From NCBI GenBank assembly GCA_033065855.1, contig JAVXUO010003149.1, positions 26,907 to 90,906 of the forward strand: DNA of 64,000 bases. The letters run 5' to 3'. Below are positions 1 to 13,181 of this stretch, piece by piece (positions within the stretch are counted from its first letter, which is position 1; each line of letters opens with the position of its first letter). Made by a program: the position numbers and the translations under genes. The notes beneath the pieces are model-generated. The model was not told where the DNA came from. It made no database searches and was given only the letters and a program-made list of their open reading frames with translations. The DNA is from Escallonia rubra. Its lineage: Eukaryota > Streptophyta > Magnoliopsida > Escalloniales > Escalloniaceae.

Positions 1-615
1 TGTTGAACTAATTTTCTAAAAATGCCTGGACCAGAGTGAGCAAAATTATCACAGAGATAAATTTGAGACCTTTTGATTTGAGATATGTGACAATGTCAGT
101 TTGCCAATATAATCATGGTGATTGCTATATAAGTTGCACCAATAATCCAATGATGCCCAGGAATGGAGAGGGGAAGACTCGATCTGACTTCAAAACCACA
201 GGAAAAATACTCCCTGCATGCCATAATAAGTCCCTCTATAAACATCTAATATTTTATCTACATATTAAATCGAATTTATCCTTCACTCACTGTATATCTG
301 AACCAAGTGAATGCATCAACTTCAATTATTTTTCTACGACAGAAATTTGGCACATTGCAAGTCAAACTGTGTAAACATTGCTCGTTGCAGAATGAAACTT
401 TTCAAGCACAAAGAAACTGACCAAAAGCACTATACTAGATCCATTAAACCAAAAGGGTGGTAAAAATTTTGAAACAAAAGATTTATCAAGAAAAAAATTA
501 TTTTAAAGATTATTCGTCTTCCTCAACGGAGAGGTGAAAGGAAAAGGTGAATCCATTTAACAGCAGCATACAATAGTATCCAGAGGTAACAGCAAGATAG
601 TAACTTACTACTCTA
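1..615. other. 3' flank of PFD4, no gene recognised
   Basis: AT-rich sequence downstream of the PFD4 stop codon. The short open frame at 36-374 on the plus strand shows no recognisable motif. This stretch probably holds the PFD4 3' UTR and intergenic DNA; no polyadenylation site could be fixed. Confidence 0.5.
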
Positions 616-876
616 CTAATCCTCTTCAAGATTGATGGAATCCTTGAACTTTCCATATAAAATCTTCTTCAATTCAGCCATCTGGGCAAGTATCATTTCC
701 TTCTCTTGCTCCAATTTTTCCAAGTTTCTGTCAGTTGTCTCTTTCATCTTCTCTATCCTGCTCTCAACTTCTTCTTTTGGCACATGAGCAAACACCTCAC
801 CAATCTGGAAGCGAACCACCTCCTCGTCAGTCAGAATTAACTCATTGCTTGCATCCTCAAAATTTTCATTTGTCTC
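616..876 (-). CDS. PFD4: PFD4 exon 3
   Basis: 261 bp encoding 86 residues plus stop, starting [15 protein letters not shown] after the acceptor CCTCAG and ending INLEED. The open frame continues ten codons upstream of the acceptor (to 906), but that part is intron. Confidence 0.95.
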   Translation of the reverse strand, partial: ETNENFEDASNELILTDEEVVRFQIGEVFAHVPKEEVESRIEKMKETTDRNLEKLEQEKEMILAQMAELKKILYGKFKDSINLEED

Positions 877-3800
877 CTGAGGAAAAGGCAAAGGAGGGAA
901 TTGCAATGTGGACGGACAAAAGGGAGTAAGTAAAAGTTAAATATTTACATGCATACAAGCTTCATTGACGAGGTGAAAGAAAACATAAAAAGAAAGGGTG
1001 CTTAATCACTTGAAAGCGATGGAATCCGCCACGTCAAGAGCAAATAAATTACAAGGAAGAAATCACAATAGAAGCTTTAGAAACCTTCCACATTCAACAA
1101 GGATTTTGCTAGCATGTCAAAGCTTGCAACTGCAACAAAATATATCCGTAGGAAAGCAAATACCTTGGCTAAGGGAATTTGACCGTGAATATAACAGAAA
1201 ATTTACACGAATTAAATCAGAAATATAAAACTCATTATGCAATAAACCAACTTTTTATGGATAGTCAGTTAAGACCTTAGTTACAGAGAACTCCCTATAT
1301 GGCAAAACTTTTCTCTAAGAAACGCCTCGCTTTTGCGATTGCAAGTTAGGAGCTCCACGGGATCACGTCCTAAGCTAACATGGGAACTCGATCCCATCTA
1401 CCTGGAGGGGCACATGAAACCAAACACATCTAGTGACATTTACCATTCCAGCAGATGGAACCAAACTACGGTATGTGTGCTTCTCTCCCTCTCTCTCCCT
1501 CTCAAAGTTGGGCCCATGTAGATCGACTTTTAGCCCAATATGCAACCGTATTCGATTGGAGATTTACCACCTAGTACTATCTCGTGAAGTGAGCAGCAAC
1601 AACTGAGCTACTTTTTTACCTGGATTGCCAATGCAAGTAGTAACAGCTATCATATCATAAAACATTTTGTTTTTGTCTTGCAATCATCACAAGTGGCGGT
1701 TACTTGTTACTTTTATATATTATTTAATCAAGCCATTCCCAACCTTAGATTCTTCTAGGTGGCTACACTAACCCGCCCCTGCCCCTGCCTCTGATTCGTG
1801 CAACTAAGGTTAAGACAACAATTTAATTTTGCTCATCACTTGAAGATAGAACAATCCATGATGATAAATATACGGGAAAGTACAAAATACTCTGTGATAG
1901 CAAAAGCAAACAAACCAAAAACACCGGATGATCAAATGGATTTCAAACTAATGTTCAACAAATACTGATATCACCAATTTACGCCAAGTGAAGGATGAAA
2001 ATAGTGTCACTGTGAAAGATTTAGAGCAATATGAATTAGAAGCTAAATTTTGTGGATGACATCTAAAAGGTACAAATTTCAAGGGGCATCTGATTAGATT
2101 TAGATATTTGATGAAAATGGTGTTCTTGGTTCATCAAACAGAAACAGGAGTTCAATCCGTTGACCAGTATGTCCTCTACTGACGGCAACATTCCAAGTTT
2201 ATCAGGTCTGTTATATTTGTCCCCAAGAGACATAGATCATGGTGATTAGTCATGGTAGAGGTCGTGAATCGAGGTGATGGGTTTTTATCGTGGTAGTTGA
2301 GATGACTGGGGTGAAGATTGTCTTGGCCATGATACTAGATGTCTGCTTACCCTTTTTCTAATTCACTGTTCTACCAAGCGTCACATGATTGATTAATGCT
2401 ATGATCCCACCTTGACCTGTGACACTGTCAGCATGCTCCACATCTCTTTTGCCCAGTCTGAGAGTACCATCCATGTGCCTCACGGATACCATCAGAGTGA
2501 TTTAGTTATTGCACCTCAATTAGTGTTTTTAAGGAACTATATTCAATTTAAGAAGAAAGAAAGCCATTTATCTGATACACTTGCCAAGGAGGCCGGTAGT
2601 TCCTCACCGTATTTAACATCTGCTGCACTTGAGCCAAGGATTATTTTCTTAGGATCTAATAGCCATGTGGCAGGTAAGTGTAATTGCTTTCTCCCTAGGA
2701 ATGTTTCCTAAGAGAATTGTTCTATAACCACTGTGAAAGCACTTGTTGTCCCAGCATGTATCTCCTGCCTTTCTCTGTGTTTCTAAATTCCAGTTTAACA
2801 TATATTCTAGCAGTAGAACAACTAAGCATCTTAATTTCAGCAAATCTTTGCTTTTAGCCTTAATCTATCTTTCAGTATCTGAAGACTTGCAATGAAGATG
2901 GGAAGGTAGATCATGGAGAGAAAACAATGACCGGGAGGAACTGCATATGTCATAGACAAGATAGGAGAAGAAAAGTTGCTTCACCCTCCACAACGGCACA
3001 AAAAGGCAAATGACACAAAGCTTAAACCCATCCATGGTTCTAGTCCTTTTTACTTGTGGGCATTAATCAACTGCTTATGACATTGTCTTTAAAAGTGAAG
3101 GCAGTCTTAGAGCACTAAGGTCTCCAATTGCAAGAGGCGCAGCGCCCACCTAAGCGAAGTAAGGTGCTCTTTGTAGTGTGTAAATAAGTCAAAGAAGCCA
3201 TATAGCATAAATCTTTGTGAAGAAGCAACAAATATAGGCCAAAAAGATGAAGAAGGTATGTGTATCTAATAAAACAAAGCTTTCAAAGAAGACTTGATTT
3301 TGTTCAAGAACTTGTTTTCTTTACCAGAAAGCATAAGACAGCTTAAGGAAAGTAATAAAGAATAAAGTGAGTAAATTTATACAGTTCTAAATACCTCTTT
3401 AGGCGAACGAAAGAAGACAGGAAGAAACAGAAGAGGGGAGTCAAATACCAAAATTACCTGGAGAGAAGACCCCTTGGGGTAAGCCGTGGGCAAGAACACC
3501 CGTTGCCCTTTCTTTTTCTGCTGGATTTAATTGTGTTATGCCCTAAAAACATTGGCCCTTTCTACGTTTTCGTAAAAAGTCTTTAACCCTTCGAACCTTT
3601 ATATAAAAGTCTTTGACCTTTTGACCCCTTCTTTATAGTTTTCAACCCACTGACTAGGGTTTTTTGTGCCCGGGCAAGCCTCTATTGCCACCTCTCAACT
3701 TAAAGAGAAAGGCATACGTGTCTCTGAAATCTCCCGCCTGATCCTGGGAGAGGCACCAACCAGCCACCTAATGTCGATTCTCGCCTCAGGCACTCGCCTG

Positions 3801-6800
3801 GGTTGTCTTTGACAACACTGGCCTGGGAATGGTAAAATGGTAGAATCTAAAGTGAAAGTAACTGTTTTAATAAAACGTCAAATTACCACCTACAAATACG
3901 TGTTGATGACACACATTAATTTAGCTATATGGAATTAGCTATTTGGCTGGTATGAGAAAGAGTTGTGCTCGAGAGGAAGACAAAGCAAAAGGATCGAGGT
4001 ACACTCAGCAGATACCAATTAATGTAGAATTTGAGTGAGCAGTATGAGAAGAAAAGGACTGGAAGAGGTTGTCTATGGCAAACAATAAAGAACAAGCAAT
4101 GAGAAGAGACTTTCTACGCCCTGCCAATACACGAAGTCTAAACTCAGTAAGTATTAAACTTTGGGGATGACAAAAACCTCCAAAGGAACAGTAAATTTGG
4201 ACAGTCAAATTTAATAATCCTAAGACGACAAGAAAATCCCTTTTCTTCAAAATAACACAAGTACAAATCCAAATAACTTCAACGCTGTTGACAATTGAAT
4301 TGCAGTTGCTTTCATGAAGGAGCCTTACATTATACTCAGGATTCCTTTCCAGTAAGCATTGCCTAGTTTTCCATTCATCTGTTGGAAAATTCAGGAAATC
4401 TCATACGATAGCTAGTGGCATCAGTCAGATGGAATGGAATTCGTGTGGGATTTTGTGAACACAGCATCTTCCTTTGCTTTCAACATAGGAAGTTCATGCT
4501 AAACCTAACTCTCAATGGAGTTTAGTGCAACATTTTCAAGAATGGCTTTGATCTTCTTAATATACCACTCTGAAGCATTTTTCTGCTTTTTGTTTATTGT
4601 ACTTTAGAATTTTTAGCAAGTAAAATTGGTTTATCCAGCCTAAGAAATATATCTGGTTTCTCTGATTTCAGGATTTATATGGCATGATTCTCCAATCTTA
4701 ATGTTCAAATGTGCTGAGAGACTTCGGCACTTGACAGACCCAAAATATAACTTAATACATAAAGCACTTGTAAAATAATATAGTTCCAGAGATAAGATAA
4801 GAGCATTGACCCTTTCAACAACTAAGTTAGCCCAAAATCCAACTATTAATAAATAAGTGTACCTCGCGAAAGCACTGACACGCAAAAAACCAAGTGAACG
4901 TAGAAGGCATACGAGAGATTGGGAGAATCCCACAGAGAGAGAGAGAGAGAGAGAGAAGTCGAGTGCGGGTGATTCCCAAACAATTCGCAAGTAATAATGC
5001 ATGTTCCATTATGTTTACATGAAACTCCCAAGAGTAGTTTGATGACTTTGTTCCTTTTTCTCTTTTTTAATTTTCTAATAAGTAACTTGGTGACTTTCTT
5101 ACACCCTGATTACTCCTAGAATCTGTGGTTGTATTTGCTTTGTTCACAGAAAAATTGAATTCCCTACAGTCTGTCGTCGTTGCATTGCCTCAGGATGTCC
5201 ATAGGGTACCTACTACTGGGCTGTACCTCTTTTAGTGGCATTCTTCTTCTCACATGAATAAAGAGTTTCGCCTTCAAATGCCCCACCCTAAAGACCAAAA
5301 TGTCTCTCACCACTCAAAATATTGGGTGATAATGACAACTGTAAAAACCAAAATTCTGCAAACCCCAAACTTAAGCACTTAAGTGAGCAGGTTGAGCAAG
5401 TAGCCTACTGAATCTAGTTTTCTGTCTGAGTTGTCTAAAATCTAGGGTGTTTCAAATAACAACACAGCTTAATCTGGAATGGTTACAGTAAAACTTGTTC
5501 AGATCCAATTGCTCATAAACTTGTCCCCCTAATTGTGGTCATCATATTTATACTGGGAAGGTACATGTTGCACTCTATTAATCTACCTACTGAAGCCTGT
5601 AGCTAGCTCCATAACAGGCTATCTTGGTAAAAGCAGCAAAGGTGCAAGGACTACGAATTCCAGTGGATGTATGTATATTGCCTCAAAGGCATGCCCTACG
5701 CCCAATAGACCACAAACTTCCCAATAAATATTTGTTCAAACCTGGCACCAAGAGATGGCATACGGGATACATCTAAAAGAAATTTTCACAAAAGCTTTAT
5801 GGACTGGACAAAGAAGGTAGGAGGCAACAGAAATTCAGAGGACCAAAAGTCTACTAAGCAACTTAGCTTGCTAGGACTAAAGACATGACACAACTTATTC
5901 GATGCTTTTGGGACATACAAAACAACTGGAGTAACTGATTTGATGCTTGAAACAGATTTAAAGGTTAGACTGATATGAATCAAGTTTAAACGAGAAAACT
6001 ATGTCACTTAATATAGAAGTTCCCTTGGTAAAGGGGCCTACTTTGTTTGCAGCCAGAAAGCCAATTCCTCCATCGAGGATTTTGTCCCGAATGCTGTGGA
6101 TATCTAACTGCTGGCATCTTTTGAGGTATTATTGAATGCCATGGGATAAGCTCAGTTTCTTCCGGAATTTCATTAAAGGAAATTTTAAAACTTAACACTT
6201 AAAGACATCCTCCTTCAATAGAACAAGGCTTGGTAAACATTCTTTTCAATCAAAATCTGCAATTTGAGTGAGGAAGGCCTAAACAGCCTTAGTTATTGCC
6301 ATTATATTTAAAGGTTAAACTGGTATAAATCAAGTTTAAATGAGAAAACTAGGTAACTTGATATAGAAGGAAAGCTCCATGATTAAGATTAGAGTTGGTA
6401 TTTTACGTGTAAATTTCAGACACAGAATGAGGATCTCAACAACTTCTGATTAAGTAGTCATAATGCCAGAGCAAAACCCCTGCTACCAGAGCAGTGTTAT
6501 CAAAGGCGCGCCTAGGCGCAAGGAAAACATGCGCCTCGCCTGGGGCTAGGCGCAGCCCCCCTTCGAAAAGGCGCACGCCTTGGCGCCTAGGGGCCCAGGC
6601 GCAAGGCGGCGGTGGAGACGCAAAGAAAAGCCCTAAAGTCCTAATTTTTTATTTTTTGCATCATGGCATCATCTCAAGTCAACCATTCATTATTTTTTGT
6701 TCTTTATTTCATAACATAACAAATCAATATCTAAACCACAATAAAAAAACCTAAAACCCCAAATCCCTAACCACTCGATTGTCATATTATTGTTCATTGT

Positions 6801-8239
6801 GCTAGCGTCTCGTCTCCAATTGTTACTCTTTTTAAATAAATATACTCCTTCACTTCATCTTATAGACAAAGAAGACGAAATTGAGGAGGAATCTCTAAAA
6901 AATTTGGAGCCTATGATTTCCCTTTGAGGAAAACATTGTTGCTTTAGCCTTCACTAATGATAAGGATGACGTTATCATATTTAGTTAGGATCAACTACTT
7001 CTCATTAGATCAGAAACTTTTTCTAGTGTTCAAAGTTTGTTAAATTTGCATGTTCTGAATTTTTTATGTGATTTTATTGGTTTAATGCACTAATATCTAT
7101 TTATTTTTATTTTGCGCCTTGCGCCTAGGCTCCAGGGACCCTTTGCGCCTTAGGTGCGCTTGCGCCTTTAATAACTATTTACCAGAGCAAATGCACATCC
7201 ATGAACACATAAATTGCAACAATGCATTACATCATGGGCATCTAAATAATGCTACAACTACAAAAACTTAAAGGCTTTGTTACCATTTGCAACCTGCAGG
7301 ATAGCCACTCAGCTACCACCTTAATTTATGACAAATATACAAACTTAGCCATAAAAGGTTGTGTCGCTGCTAAGATGTTTTAGCTCATTTAGGTAAGAAG
7401 GCAAACTTCTGGAATAAGATTTCGAATGATAATAAAAAAGGGATAGATGAATTAAACAAAAAAGATTAGGAATAGAGAGTTAGTTGATAGAAAACTTGAA
7501 CTGCTCCCTTTAGTGAGGTCCAACAAACAAAAGGACGAAGAACAGAGAGTTAGTTGATAGAAAACATGAACCGACTCCTTTAGTGCGGCCCAACATATAC
7601 ATGCGTTAGACATTATGTTGTTACAGAAAGAAAGTAGTTCCCTCACCCTTATGTTTGGGAAAGCAAAGATACAGTCAAGGACCCGCGATACTAACCTCAG
7701 GTTTTCCCTCTAATTATAACACACCATGACGACTTCGCCACTACTGTTTCTTCCCTCACCACACGCTCCTTGGTCGCTTCCTTATTACATACATTCACAA
7801 ATTGAGTATCGCATATCTCTCCATAAACCCAGTAAAGATTCGCATTGTAGTAATCTCGTGTAAAAGAAAGCACCAAACATACCCAATTTCAACTCATAAC
7901 CTTTCGACCCCACAAACTGAAAATGCCCCAACACTAAGTTGGAATCATATGGGTTCTACCCTCACATTATACAAAAACCCACACAAACACACACACGAGA
8001 GAGAGAGAGATTGAAGATACCTTACAAATCTTGATCTCGTCTTCGAGCTCGTGAAACCGATTGTTTAACCTGCCGAATTTGTTGATGTTCTGCTGGTCCT
8101 CCCATGTCACTTCAGAATCAGAGCCTCTTTCAGCCTGTTTTTTCCATGTAAATTCACGCAAAAAAAATACGTGTTAGGGTTTTACGCTGTGTAAGAAAAC
8201 GGGGGACACACGGGTTTTGTTATTGCCCACCTGCTGCAT
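616..8239 (-). CDS. PFD4: Prefoldin subunit 4 (three exons)
   Basis: The gene encodes the beta-type subunit 4 of prefoldin, the heterohexameric cytosolic co-chaperone that passes nascent tubulin and actin to the CCT chaperonin. The CDS is complement(join(616..876, 8021..8134, 8231..8239)), giving 127 aa against 129 aa for the Arabidopsis protein. Phases are 0/0 and every junction has GT and AG. Exon 2 holds the motif [19 protein letters not shown], part of the N-terminal coiled-coil helix. Exon 3 holds the DASNELIL and [13 protein letters not shown] core of the beta hairpins, a second coiled coil, and the family-typical end [11 protein letters not shown]. The start is the short Met-Gln-Gln exon also used in homologues. 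Intron 2 is 7,144 bp and carries repeats. A copia element lies about 600 bp upstream of the ATG. No disabling change is seen. Identification is from conserved motifs. Confidence 0.95.
3110..3830. repeat. GCGCC-rich repeat, degenerate, in PFD4 intron 2
   Basis: It begins with a cluster around AGGCGCAGCGCCCACC near 3136 and ends with CGCCTCAGG and CTCGCCTGGG near 3783-3803. The composition resembles the clearer element at 6496-7175 but the ends are eroded. It is probably an old non-autonomous transposon of the same type; limits are approximate. Confidence 0.35.
6496..7175. mobile_element. Non-autonomous element with GTTAT-AAAGGCGC inverted ends
   Basis: The left end reads GTTATCAAAGGCGC and the right end GCGCCTTTAATAAC, an imperfect terminal inverted repeat. 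Both ends are followed inward by clusters of GCGCCTAGGCGC and GCGCCTTGCGCC. The 680-bp interior is AT-rich and has no coding capacity. No target duplication is evident, so the superfamily is not assigned. Confidence 0.55.
8021..8134 (-). CDS. PFD4: PFD4 exon 2
   Basis: 114 bp encoding 38 residues, from [15 protein letters not shown] to EDEIKICK, the first coiled-coil helix. The acceptor is AACAG and the donor is AAG/GTATCT. Confidence 0.93.
8231..8239 (-). CDS. PFD4: PFD4 exon 1 (Met-Gln-Gln)
   Basis: A nine-base coding exon, ATGCAGCAG, followed by the donor GTGGGC at 8230. It splices over a 96-bp intron (8135-8230) ending in ACAG. The phase-0 join to exon 2 gives [12 protein letters not shown], matching the N-terminus expected for plant prefoldin 4. 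It is too short to be found by ORF scanning. Confidence 0.85.
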
Positions 8240-8800
8240 CTTGGATTCACGCCCGCCCTGGACTCAAATTTGGCAAGTGATGAAGAAACAAAAAGAACCG
8301 GGGCCAAGTAAAAGCTTTTCTGAAAGTCAAGAATTAGAGGGCTAAGTATAACTAATTACAAAGAATTCATTAAGCCAAGTAAAAGTTTCTGTTGGAAAAG
8401 TATATACTTTTGTGTATATTTGTCCAGAAAACAATTTTGAAAATATACTATCATACATATGTTAAGGTTTCAAAAACAGCAGTAACGTAACGAAGGAAAT
8501 AAAAGTATATGTAACAACTCACAACAAGATTGCAGAGCAGCAAAGGAAAAAGGCCGAGGCGTGAATTTGATTCACTGTCCTTAAGACTTATTCGTCCCGC
8601 AACGGTGCTGACGGTTCTTGACGACAGTCTTCCAGGATACAGCGGCAATACGTCTGAAATAGGAGCACTCCAAATTGCAGACCCTGCGAACCAAAACAAT
8701 GGCACATAACTCTTTCTTTTTGGACACTTGAAAAACGGACGGACGGAAGAAAATAAATTTCGGGATTAAAAAAAATTAAGTAACTTCTGTAAATGACTCG

Positions 8801-8808
8801 TTTTTATA
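8801..8808 (-). promoter_or_regulatory. Possible TATA box upstream of PFD4
   Basis: On the minus strand the sequence reads TATAAAAA in a TGTATAAAAACG context, about 560 bp before the PFD4 start codon and just outside the copia LTR. It could set the PFD4 transcription start with a long 5' leader. Position and consensus are the only support. Confidence 0.25.
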
Positions 8809-8836
8809 CACAGAGTCTTCACTGGGGTAGGGGCGG

Positions 8837-9324
8837 TGCAACTCTTCACAACAGCTGGTTGGAAAGGTTGCAACTTTCCGAAAAATACAATAAATAAATA
8901 TTTATTTAATATGTTTTTATCCCCAAAAAGAATAAAGCCTGATGGGCCACGGCCACGGACCGGACCGGGACGGGGCGGGGCGCGTGTGGTGGACCTTGGG
9001 TCAACCTAGGTCCTCCCTCATTACAAAACTTGGGTACCCCCAAGAGGCCCAACCCTTAGCTCAAGGCTAAACCTTATAAGGAAACAATTTGGCTTTATCT
9101 CTTCAATGTGGGATACTATTTTCCCTTCAAGTTGAACCACCAACTTTAACTTCAATTTTCTCATTCACCTTCCATTTGTTTTAAACATATGAATGTACCA
9201 TGATCATCTATTCCAATAAATGAACATGAATCAATTTGTTCCTAACCAAAATATGGTTTGGAACCCTATTGAAAAATTGAGTCAAAGTTGCTTCTCACAA
9301 TGGGTTTAAAACCCAATTCCAACA
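8837..9324 (-). repeat. 3' LTR of the copia element
   Basis: It matches 13182-13668 over its full length, with scattered substitutions and a divergent GC-rich stretch near 8945-8985. The many differences suggest an old insertion. In element orientation it begins at 9324 with TGTTGG. Confidence 0.9.
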
Positions 9325-9933
9325 ATCCCCCACATGAATAGAAAATTGACTGGACACAATACTCAAAGAAACACTGACACTAGAAAGAGTTCCTTAGAAC
9401 GACACTGCATCGGGATAGGTAGTCGATGGCCTTGAACCTTCCCTAGTGAGAACTATCGGATTTACTGGTTAACCAGTGAACATGATGTCTTGAATTGTTC
9501 AACCCTTAGTGTAAACCGAGACAATAGAACTTCACACAGTATCGCTCAAACATTGTTTTGAGGTTCTCATTGTTGTGTTCATTTTGGCCCTGAACAACTC
9601 CTGGTTTTCATGAGTGAGTACTCTCTGAGAATTCAGCCTTACAATTCTCATAGAAGCGGCCCCACTTCTTACTCACATAGTTGACTTCTTATTAAGAGGT
9701 TCCTATCGCACCCCCCACTTGGATTTCCAAGATATAAGAGTCATTAAAAGCATAGCTTAACCTAACCTTTTGTAGGTGCCACTGTCTTCTCATCATAGGA
9801 ATGAATATGAGGGTTTTAACCCCCCCCCCCACAGTGCTCTGTCTGAGTCGCATTTACATAATTCGATTTTCCCTTTGAACCTAGATCTTGGGATCTTCAG
9901 TCAACTAGGTAGGGTTTCCATTATGGCAACTCT

Positions 9934-12900
9934 TTAGTTCATAGACTTAAGACCCATTCCCCTCGATGACATATTTATTTTCTCTCTAGTCAAAGCTTTC
10001 GTTAACGGATCCGCAATATTATCCTTTGACTTCACATAGTCAATAGAGATAATTCCACTATAAAGTAATTGTTTAACGGTATTGTGTCTGCGACGTATGT
10101 GTCTAGACTTGCCGTTATACATACTGCTTTGTGCTCTTCTAATTGCAGATTGACTATCATAATGTATGAAAATTGGTGGCACATGCTTAGGCCAATTTGG
10201 AATATCCTCCAAGAAATTACGAAGCCACTCCGCTTCTTCTCCTGCTTTATCTAAAGCAATGAATTCAAATTCCATAGTGGATCTGGCAATACATGTCTGT
10301 TTAGAAGATTTCCAAGAAATAATTGTTCCTCATAATGTAAACACATATCCACTTGTGGATTTTGTTTCATTAGAATCTGATATCCAGTTGGCATCACTGT
10401 ATCCTTCTAATACAGCTGGATATCTTGTATAATGCAGACCAAAGTTTAAGGTATATTTTAAGTACCTTAAAACTCTTACAATAGCTATCCAGTGATTCTT
10501 CCCTGGATTGCTAGTATATCTGCTCAGTTTACTAACAACATATGCTATATCGGGTCTCGTGCAATTCATGATATACATTAAGCTACCAATTATACGCGAA
10601 TACTCTAATTGAGATATTACTTCCCCAGTATTCTTTGTTAGATGTAAATTTACATCTAGCGGTGTTTTAACCGGACTATCATCATAACTTTTAAATTTGT
10701 CTAGCACTTTCTCAATATAATGAGATTGTGACAAGACTAGTCCATTTGATGTTTTGGTAATTTTCATACCAAGTATAACATCAGCCACACCCATATCTTT
10801 CATATCAAATTTACTGGCCAACATTTTCTTTGTAGCCTTAATGAATTCAGTATTGCTCCCGATAATGAGCATATCATCCACATAAAGGCAAACAATGACA
10901 TATCCTTTTTCCGTGCCTTTAACATAGACACATTTATCACATTCGTTGATTCTAAAGCCATTTTCGATGATGACTTTATCAAACTTTTCATGCCATTGTT
11001 TCGGAGCCTGTTTTAGTCCATAAAGTGACTTAACAAGCTTGCACACCTTCCTCTTATGATCAGGAGCTACAAACCCCTCAGGTTGCTCTATATAGATCTC
11101 TTCATTTAGATCTCCATTTAGGAAAGCTGTTTTCACATCCATTTGGTGTATCTCAAGATTATTAATAGCTGCAATAGCAATCAATATTCGAATGGATGTT
11201 ATTCTTGTAACTGGTGAATATGTATCGAAATAATCAAGGCCTTCCTTTTGTCTATATCCCTTGACAACCAGTAGGGCCTTATATTTTTCGATCATTCCAT
11301 CAGCTTTCATCTTTCTCTTGAAAATCCATTTACACCCTAATGGTTTATTTTCATGAGGAAGATCCACCAGTTCCCATGTATGATTTTGCATGATGGATTC
11401 TATTTCACTATTAATAGCCTATTTCCAATGAGGAGCTTCGGGACTCGACATTGCTTCAATGTAAGTACGAGGCTCATTTTCTAACAAATATGTTAGAAAA
11501 TCAGGACCAAAAGATGTTGACGTTCTAGCTCTCTTGCTACGTCTTGGATCGTCTTCCTCTTGTGAGGGTTCTTGGTCCTTATTAGTTCTTTCTAAAGAAC
11601 TCTGTTCTTGAGCAACTCTATAAGGAAATACATCTTCGAAGAAATGTGCATTCCTTGTCTCCATTATGGTGTTGACGTGTATATTGTCAATTTCAGATTT
11701 ATGCACTAAGAACCGATATGCCGAGCTATGGCTTGCATATCCAATGAAAATCCCATCAACCGTTTTAGGTCCTATTTTGACCATTTTAGGTGGTGGGATA
11801 GCTACCTTTGCTAGACACCCCCACACATTAAGATATTTGAAAGAAGGAGGACGTCCTTTCCATAGCTCATAAGGTGTCTTTTGCAGCTTCTTGTGAGGTA
11901 CTTTATTAAGTATATGATTTGCAGTTAAGACCGCCTCCCCCCACAAGTTATCCGGTAGTCCAGAATTTATCAACAAAGCATTCATCATTTCCTTTAAAGT
12001 ACGATTTTTCCGCTCAGTAATTCCATTTGACTGACGCGCATACGGTGTCGTGGTCTCATGAATGATTCTGTGATCGGCACAAAAATTTTCAAGAGGGAAA
12101 ACATATTCTCCGCCTCTATCACTTCTTAGTACTTTGATTTTCTTGCTAAGTTGATTTTCAACCTCAATTTTGTATTGCATAAATGCTTCCAAGGCTTCAT
12201 CCTTGCTTCTAAGCAAATATACATAACAAAATCTCGTACAATCATCAATAAAAGTAATAATATACTTTTTTCCTCCTCTAGATTGTACCACCTTTAAGTC
12301 ATATATGTCACTATGAATTAGACTTAAAGGTTCCGTACTTCTTTCAATTGACTTGAAAGATGTTTTTGCCATTTTAGCTTTAACACAAATTTCACATGCT
12401 TTATGTGAGTCAAAATCCATTTTTCACTAGCTTTTGTATGGAACCATAATTTACATGACCTAATCTACGATGCCATAAATTAGGAGATTCCAACAAGTAA
12501 GCAGAAGAAATATTTTTATTAATATCGGAATTTGGTACAGCTTTAGGCACGATGGTCATTACATTTAACTTAAACAGACCATCACATAAGTACCATTTTC
12601 CTACAAACATCCCACTTTTAGTGAGTACAAATTTATCACTCTCAAACACTAGCTTGAAACCATTCTTACTCAACAATGAGCCTGACACTAGATTCTTCCG
12701 AATGTCTGGCACATGAAGCACATTGTTGAGACTCAATTCCTTGTCGGATGTCATCTTTAAGACCACCTTGCCCATTCCTAGCACCTTTGAAGAAGAAGAG
12801 TTTCCCATGAACAGATTCTCGTTGTCGGCGCTCTCATATGTAGTGAACATACTTCACTCGGAGCACACATGTCGAGTAGCGCCCGTGTCTACCTACCACT

Positions 12901-13181
12901 GTTTGGGATTTCCAACCAAGTTGAATTCGGATACCACCGCAGATAAATTCAAATCTGTCACGTCCTCAGTGATTTTGGTAACTTTGGTCACGTTGGCTTG
13001 AGAATTCTTTCATTTCTTAAAGTTTCCTTTGTTTTTGCGACAATCCTTAGCACGATGGCCAGCTTTGCCGCACACACAGCAGTTCCCTTTGAACTTCTTC
13101 TTCTCACCGCCTTTGAAATTTGAGCCGTTTGCTCCGCTTGGACCATCGGAATCGGAAATTTTCCTCCTCTTTGATGGACCT
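9934..13181 (-). pseudogene. Copia gag-pol polyprotein, disrupted
   Basis: Recognisable parts in order: a CCHC zinc knuckle (CVCGKAGHRAKDC, about 13050-13090); a protease active site VDTGATRH near 12875; the GAG-pre-integrase domain ending [14 protein letters not shown]; integrase core with HSDI, SDRGGEY and ERKNRTL; reverse transcriptase with KTAFLNGDL and CLYVDDML; and RNase H with [16 protein letters not shown] and ADPLTKAL. Breaks: an in-frame stop after the zinc knuckle (about 13010), two flanking the protease (about 12889 and 12852), a frameshift near 12412, a TAG at about 11416 before the reverse transcriptase, and a TGA at 10330 before RNase H. It cannot make a polyprotein. Confidence 0.93.

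Larger units (their letters stand above)
877..8020 (-). other. PFD4 intron 2, repeat-filled, 7.1 kb
   Basis: The intron runs from donor GTATCT to acceptor CCTCAG. Beyond the two GCGCC-rich elements listed separately, it holds a (GA)n run at 4938-4956, a short direct duplication of about 60 bp (5958-6018 and 6310-6370), and a tandem duplication of about 70 bp (7471-7541 and 7542-7605). The small open frames inside it (for example 2412-2711, 4005-4250, 4640-5002) show no recognisable domain. Confidence 0.8.

Noticed and set aside
8451..8705. 84-codon minus-strand frame upstream of PFD4
   Set aside because: No recognisable motif and no supporting splice structure; probably leader or promoter sequence.
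8820..8836. Target-site duplication for the copia element
   Set aside because: The bases before 8837 (GGCGG) and after 13668 (GTTTC) differ; no alternative boundary gave a match.
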